From: Cupriavidus sp. UYMMa02A | GTDB taxonomy: Bacteria; Pseudomonadota; Gammaproteobacteria; Burkholderiales; Burkholderiaceae | Length of the DNA stretch: 64,000 bases | Direction of reading: 5' to 3' | Assembly: GCA_001725945.1 (NCBI GenBank) | Contig: LRMT01000170.1 | Coordinates: 1-64,000 of the forward strand | Shown here: positions 59,276 to 64,000 of the stretch, piece after piece | How the letters are laid out: each line of letters opens with the position of its first letter | Position numbering within the stretch: position 1 is the stretch's first letter | Notes under the pieces: model-generated | Database searches by the model: none | Seen by the model: only the letters and a program-made list of their open reading frames with translations | Told to the model about the DNA's origin: nothing | Program-made: the position numbers and the translations under genes

Positions 59276-59937
59276 TGGCGCGCTCCGTCGGCGGCCTCGG
59301 CCTCTGGCGATTCCAGGTATTGCCACAGGTCGCGAGGATCGAACGACAGCATGGCCGCCAGCACGACCACCAACGCACCGAACGACCACAGTGCGATGCC
59401 CGGCAGCACCTGCGCCATGCTCGACAGCTTCACCAACGTGACCAGCACGCCGATCATGAATACCTCGATCATGCCCCACGGGCGCGTCTGGCGGATGCCG
59501 CGCACGATGCGGTCGAAGCCGACCGGCATGCGGTGGCCCGCCATGGGCACGAGCAGGTAGGCCATCATCAGCATTTCCGAGAGCGGGAACAGGATGGTGG
59601 TGGCGAATACGAGCACCGCCACCAGTCCCATTTGATCGGCATACAGGGCCTGCACGGCACCCCACAGCGTGGTCTGCGTGCGTACGCCCTTGAGGTCCAT
59701 CTCGACGATGGGGAAGGCGTTGGAAATCAGGAACAGGATCAGCGCGGTGAACACGAGCGGCAGCAGGCGCTGGTAAGCGTGCGTGCTTTCGCGGTAAAGC
59801 TGACCGCCGCAGCGCAGGCACAGCGCGCGCTCGCCGCGGGTCAGTTCGGTGCGCTGGTACACGGCGTCGCAGTACTCGCAGGCGACCAGCCCATGCAGTG
59901 TGCGTGCATCCGGCGTGCCGGTATCACGTTGATCCAT
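59272..59937 (-). CDS. pqiA: PqiA-domain membrane protein, first module
   Basis: The 221-residue protein starts MDQRDTGTPDARTLHGLVAC. It has a zinc ribbon (CEYCDAVYQ and CLRCGGQLYRE) and four membrane segments (VFTALILFLISNAFPIVEMD is the first). The PqiA motif WGMIEVFMIGVLVTLVKL and the ending LSFDPRDLWQYLE mirror the second module. The raw frame continues upstream through the AI-2E gene, but that is a frame-break artefact; the ATG at 59937 is the natural start. Confidence 0.88.
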   Translation of the reverse strand: MDQRDTGTPDARTLHGLVACEYCDAVYQRTELTRGERALCLRCGGQLYRESTHAYQRLLPLVFTALILFLISNAFPIVEMDLKGVRTQTTLWGAVQALYADQMGLVAVLVFATTILFPLSEMLMMAYLLVPMAGHRMPVGFDRIVRGIRQTRPWGMIEVFMIGVLVTLVKLSSMAQVLPGIALWSFGALVVVLAAMLSFDPRDLWQYLESPEAEAADGARQ

Positions 59938-59944
59938 GGAACGC

Positions 59945-61109
59945 TCAGCCTGGATGCTTGCCCGGCGCGGTGGCCGGAGCATCGGGGTTGTCCACCAGGG
60001 CAGGCGCGGGGCCGCTGGCTGGCGCTTCTGGCCTGTCTTCCGCGCCCGCGCCGCCAGAGCCGCTTCGACCTGCGAGCCGATGGTCCAGTCGCGCAGCAGC
60101 GCGTAGGCAACGGCGAGCAGCGTCGGGCCGATGAACACACCCAGGAAACCGAAGGCCAGTGCGCCGCCGAGCACGCCCATCATGATCCAGATCAGCGGCA
60201 TGCCCGTCCCCTTGCTGATCAGCAGCGGCTTGACCACGTTGTCGGCCATGCCGACCACCGCCACGCCCCACACCACGAGGAAGATGGCCCAGCCCGTGGC
60301 GCCGGCGTGGTAAAGCCACAGCGCGGCCGGCAGCCAGATCAGCGGCGGCCCGACCGGGATCACCGACAGGAAGAACGTGACGAAGCCCAGGATCGCGGGT
60401 GCCGGAACGCCCGCGATCCACAGGCCGATGCCTTGCAGCACCGCCTGGATGAACGCCGTGCCCAGCACGCCGTACACCACGCCCTTGACCGTGCTGCCGG
60501 CCAGCGCGAGCAGGTGGTCGGCACGCGCGCCCGCAATGCGGCGCATACCGGCGCGCAGCCAGTCGACGGCGTATTCGCCGCCGGTGTAGAAGAAGAACGC
60601 CAGGATGATGGACAGCGCGAGCTGCCCCAGACCGGCGCCAATCGACAGCCCAGCGCCAAGCAGCACATGCCCGACTGGCGCGATCAGCTTGCGCAGGTTG
60701 GCGACCATTTCGGAGTCGGCATGGATCACGCGTTCCCAGGACGTCTGCAGGTAGCCGCCGACATAGGGCAAGCTGCTGAGCCAGTCGGGAAGCTGCGGAA
60801 TGCCTTGCTCCATGTAGCGGTCGACCACGCCCGAGAGTTCGCCGATATGTGCCGAAAAGCTCGCGCCGGCATAGACGAACGGCCCGAGCACGATCACGGT
60901 GGCCAGCAGCACGCAGATCAGCGCCGCAAGCTGCGCCGGTTGCCGAGCCAGCGCGCCAGCACTGTATAGGGATACCACGAGCTGAACGCCAGAATGGCGC
61001 CCCACAGCAGCGCCGTGGTGAATGGCGCCAGCACCAGCAACGAGCCGCCGATCAGCACGACCAGTGCGAACACGGCGGCGATCTTTTCAATCAACTGACC
61101 GGAACTCAT
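59945..61109 (-). CDS. AI-2E family transporter (two frame breaks)
   Basis: The protein starts MSSGQLIEKIAAVFALVVLI and has about eight membrane segments. One missing base near 60942 joins ARWLGNR to AQLAALICVLLATVIVLG. The family core GTAFIQAVLQGIGLWIAGVP and FLSVIPVGPPLIWLPAALWL is intact. A second break near 60052 leads to an Ala/Pro-rich, acidic tail ending PATAPGKHPG at 59945. Members export the quorum signal AI-2 or other small molecules, or act as Na+/H+ antiporters. It is the first gene of the run into pqiAABC. Confidence 0.87.
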
Positions 61110-61310
61110 GACATCTCCCAAGTCCGCCGGAGTGACGGAAACGGCGTAAATATAGCTTACGTCAGTCCCGGCGACGGCGAGAGGGGGATTTCAGGTGACG
61201 TGGCAGGCACTGGGGGCGCGGCCGGGGCATAAGTCACAGTGCCACAGCTATATGACATACGCCAGCATTCGCTTTTCACCGCGGGCCGATGACAATGCCA
61301 GGCTGTTTGC

Positions 61311-61440
61311 TCCCCTCTCCCGCTAGCGGGAGAGGGGTTGGGGGAGAGGGCAGGCGCATGGCAAGCACCTTAGCGTTTCACTTCGTGGTGACTCCTGCCC
61401 TCTCCCCCCGCCGCTCTCCCATAAATGGGCGAGGGGGAGA
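61311..61440. repeat. Dispersed palindromic element, copy 4
   Basis: The left hairpin is CCTCTCCCGCTAGCGGGAGA; the right one is CTCTCCCATAAATGGGCGAG, slightly degraded. The centre CAGGCGCATGGCAAGCACC is nearly identical to copies 1 and 3. It lies behind the HPP-CBS gene and before the AI-2E start. Confidence 0.88.
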
Positions 61441-61489
61441 AAACACTCGCAGCTTTTTTGACCTTTTCTGGCGTAGGGAACGATGGCGA

Positions 61490-62628
61490 TCAGGCCGTAG
61501 CGCTCATCACGCCGTCCTTGAGCAGCGCAGCAACCAGGTCCGATTGCGTCACCATGCCGACCACGCGGTGGTGGTCGTCGAGGACCGGCGCGTGGTGCAG
61601 GCCGCCATCGCTGACGCCTGCGCCAGTTCGACCATCGGGCTGGTCGGCCTGCGCGGTGACCACGGCGCGCGTCATCAGGTCGCGCACGGTGCCCGCCAGC
61701 GCCGCGCCCCGGTGTCGCGCTGCGCGGCGAAGAAGTCGCTTTGGGTGATGATCCCCGCGAGGCGGTGGTGTTCGTCGACGACCGGGAGCGCCTTGATGCG
61801 ATGCCGCGTGAGCAGGTGCGAAGCTTCACTGGCCGGCTGCTCGGGGCGCACCGTCACCACGTCGCGCGACATGATGTCCGAGACCAGCACGTTGCCGAAG
61901 CGGCGCCGGTAGGCGCGCAGCTGCGCGGCCACCAGGATCGCCTCGAGATCGTCTTCTTCGATGTCGAGAAACTCGCCGCGTGCCTGCAGCGATTCATGCA
62001 GATCCGCACGCGTGAAGCCCAGGCGTTGTCCGGGCGGGACGTCGCTGGTGTGGTGCTGAACCGGCGGCTCGGGCGGGCGGTGCGGATAGCGCCGCCGCGA
62101 CAGGTTGTTGAAGGCCAGCGCCATCAGCAATAGCAGCATCGAATTGAACAGCACCGGCACCACCACGAAGCCAAAGCCGAGCGCACTGACAGCGGGACCG
62201 CCGAAGACTGCCGTGATCGCCACCGCGCCGCTGGGCGGGTGCACGCAGCGGAACTGGAACATTACCGCGATGGCAACTGCGACTGCGGTAGCCGCGGCCA
62301 GTCCCTGGTCGGGAATCCACCGCGCGCAGGCCACACCGACCAGCGCCGCGAACAGGTTGCCGCCAATGATCGACCATGGCTGGGCAAGCGGGCTGGAAGG
62401 CACGGCAAACAGCAGCACGGCCGAAGCGCCCATCGGCGCGACAAACCACGGGTTGAAGCCACCGAGCGTCTGGTGGCTGATCCACTCGGTGAGGAATAGG
62501 CCCAGCAACGCGCCGATGCAGCTCTTGATGCGCTCGGTGCGGCTGGCCGAAACAGGCAACGGGACGAATGTGCGCAACCAGGCACGGGCGTTATGTGCAA
62601 GTGCAGCGACAGGGGGGGCGGATGGCAT
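61490..62628 (-). CDS. HPP-family membrane protein with two CBS domains (frame breaks)
   Basis: The N-terminal HPP domain (about 25-180) has four membrane segments and the motif RCVHPPSGAVAITAVFGGP. Two CBS domains follow: IMSRDVVTVRPEQPASEASH with ALPVVDEHHRLAGIITQSDF, and DLMTRAVVTAQADQ with HAPVLDDHHRVVGMVTQSDL. One missing base near 61695 joins them. A local slip between 61620 and 61645 garbles MVELAQAVSDGG but keeps the frame overall. About 380 residues. HPP proteins are linked to nitrite or other small-anion transport; CBS domains bind adenyl nucleotides. Confidence 0.85.
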
Positions 62629-62660
62629 TCGGGACGGGGGCGCGTTGGAATGGTGCGCGT

Positions 62661-62683
62661 AATATATCACGGAGTGATATATT
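62661..62683. promoter_or_regulatory. AT-rich perfect palindrome between the HPP-CBS and CLC genes
   Basis: The arms AATATATCAC and GTGATATATT surround a GGA spacer, 33 bases before the HPP start and 82 before the CLC start. A 10-bp perfect dyad this AT-rich is exceptional here and looks like an operator for a dimeric repressor controlling both divergent anion-transport genes. The regulator is not in the window. Confidence 0.65.
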
Positions 62684-62765
62684 TGGCCGCCTCCGGCAGA
62701 GTCCGTGTTTCGCGAAAGCTCCGCGTTGATTTTTGCCGCACCGCACAAGAGCCCTTGGAGCCCCC

Positions 62766-64000
62766 ATGCATTCCGAAAAACGTGACTATGCCGTCAGTCA
62801 CCACCTGTTGCTGCTATGCGGCATCGCATTGCTGATCGGCGTCGTGAGCACGCTGGCCGCCGACGTGCTGCTCAAGCTGATCCGCTTCTTCACCAACCTG
62901 TTCTTCTACCAGACGCTGTCGCTTGCCGAGCATTCGCCGGCGCAGCATACGCTGGGTGCTTGGGTCATCGTCGTGCCGATGCTCGGCGGCCTCATCGTCG
63001 GCCTGATGGCCCGCTACGGCAGCGACAAGATCCGCGGCCACGGCATTCCGGAAGCGATCGAGGCGGTGCTGTTCGGCAAGAGCAAGATGTCGCCGCGCGT
63101 GGCGGTGCTCAAGCCGTTGTCGTCGGGCATTGTGATCGGCAGCGGCGGCCCGTTCGGCGCTGAGGGGCCGATCATCATGACCGGCGGCTCGCTTGCGTCG
63201 CTGCTCGCGCAGTACCTGCATCTCACGGCCGGCGAACGCAAGTCGCTGCTGGTGGCGGGTGCCTCCGCCGGCATGACCGCCATCTTCGGCACGCCCGTGG
63301 CGGCCGTGCTGCTGGCCATCGAACTGCTGCTGTTCGAACTGCGTCCGCGCAGCCTGCTGCCGGTCGCGCTCGCCTGCGCGGTGGCGGGGTTCCTGCGGCC
63401 GTTCTTCTTCGAAGCGGGCCCGCTGTTCCCGCTGCAGACTGCGCCGGCCGCCCGGTGGCGCTGGGCTCCTGCGTGCTGGCCGGGCTGTTGTGCGGCGCAC
63501 TGGGCGCCGCGCTCACGCTTGCGCTGTACCGGACCGAAGACGCGTTCTCGCGGCTGCCGGTGCACTGGATGTGGTGGCCCGCCATCGGCGGCCTGCTGGT
63601 CGGCATCGGCGGCTATTTCGAGCCGCGCGCGCTCGGCGTTGGCTATGACGTGATCGGCGACCTGCTCAACAACCACCTTGCGATCAGCGTGGCGGTGGCG
63701 CTGCTAGTGGTCAAGGCGCTGATCTGGATTGCTGCGCTCGGTTCCGGTACCTCCGGTGGGGTGCTCGCACCGCTGCTGATGCTCGGCGCGGGCCTGGGCA
63801 CGGTGCTGGCGCCGTGGCTGCCGGGCGGCTCGCCGCAGCTCTGGGCACTGGTGTGCATGGCGGGCGTGCTCGGCAGTGTGCTCGGCGCGCCGCTTACGGC
63901 CATCGTGTTCGCATTCGGGCTGACGCACAATACCGAGGCGCTGCTGCCGCTGCTGCTGACCACCGCCGTGGCCTACGGCTTCTCGGTGCTGACCATGAAG
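62766..64000 (+). CDS. CLC-family chloride channel/transporter (one frame break, 3' end outside window)
   Basis: The protein opens MHSEKRDYAVSHHLLLLCGI. CLC selectivity-filter motifs are visible: GHGIPEAIEAVLFGKSK (the usual GSGIP with His for Ser), GSGGPFGAEGPIIMTGGS with the gating Glu, and GSGTSGGVLAPLLMLGAGLG (GxFxP-type). The frame breaks near 63452. One missing C joins TAPAA to PVALGSCVLAGLLCGALG. The frame is open at the window end, after GFSVLTMK. The N-terminal half is otherwise complete. Confidence 0.9.

Noticed and set aside
59272-61005. A continuous frame fusing an AI-2E transporter to PqiA
   Set aside because: The join passes through an Arg/Pro-rich stretch unlike either family. 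A one-base repair near 60052 gives the AI-2E gene its own acidic tail and stop at 59945, just before the PqiA ATG at 59937.

Overview
The window is GC-rich (roughly two thirds G+C by eye) and reads as chromosomal DNA of a Burkholderiaceae betaproteobacterium, most like Cupriavidus or Ralstonia. The evidence is a complete fdsGBACD NAD-linked formate dehydrogenase operon with its divergent fdsR regulator, a Bug/TctC-type binding protein, the block adk-kdsB-trm112-lpxK-exbD-exbB-xseA-sodB, and a DUF3141 protein grouped with phosphotransacetylase, acetate kinase and a FabI-type reductase. I saw no tRNA, rRNA, insertion sequence, prophage or CRISPR array.

Layout. 0-9 kb: phospholipid synthesis (plsY), tRNA quality control and modification (ybaK, queG, tsaE), xerD, ogt, a tripartite-type solute-binding protein, an AEC permease and a cell-wall amidase. 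9-14 kb: an SBF-type transporter with a divergent LysR gene, a methyltransferase with a divergent MmyB-type regulator, and a short-chain dehydrogenase. 14-21.5 kb: housekeeping envelope and nucleotide genes, then a 1 kb non-coding stretch with four 74-bp repeat units rich in DnaA-box-like words, then xseA and sodB. 21.5-33.7 kb: an accessory region with a LysR/epimerase pair, many small proteins of unknown function, hemerythrin, BON, PncC/CinA, FUSC, DUF2076, a ZntB/CorA channel and a polyphosphate kinase 2. 33.8-41.5 kb: ferredoxin, fdsR and fdsGBACD. 41.5-51.3 kb: a GT51 transglycosylase, two paralogous small RRM-like proteins, a phosphatase, ackA-pta, DUF3141-fabI, modE and an amino-acid exporter. 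51.3-64 kb: a CYTH remnant, modABC, a 2-hydroxyacid dehydrogenase, a deoxyribosyltransferase-like protein, an AI-2E/PqiA/PqiA/PqiB/PqiC envelope-lipid operon, an HPP-CBS protein and a CLC channel cut by the window end.

How parts fit. Formate dehydrogenase needs a molybdenum cofactor. The same window holds the molybdate importer modABC, the sensor-repressor modE, and a near-consensus ModE box in front of modA. Acetate kinase, phosphotransacetylase, a PhaC-like protein and an enoyl reductase form a second unit around acetyl-phosphate and acyl-CoA metabolism.

Quality caveat. About 40 reading-frame breaks occur in otherwise well-conserved genes. Nearly all are repaired by adding back one base, usually G or C. 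Essential or core genes are hit as often as accessory ones, so I read these as sequencing or assembly errors rather than gene decay. Each affected gene is given its full extent with the break marked.
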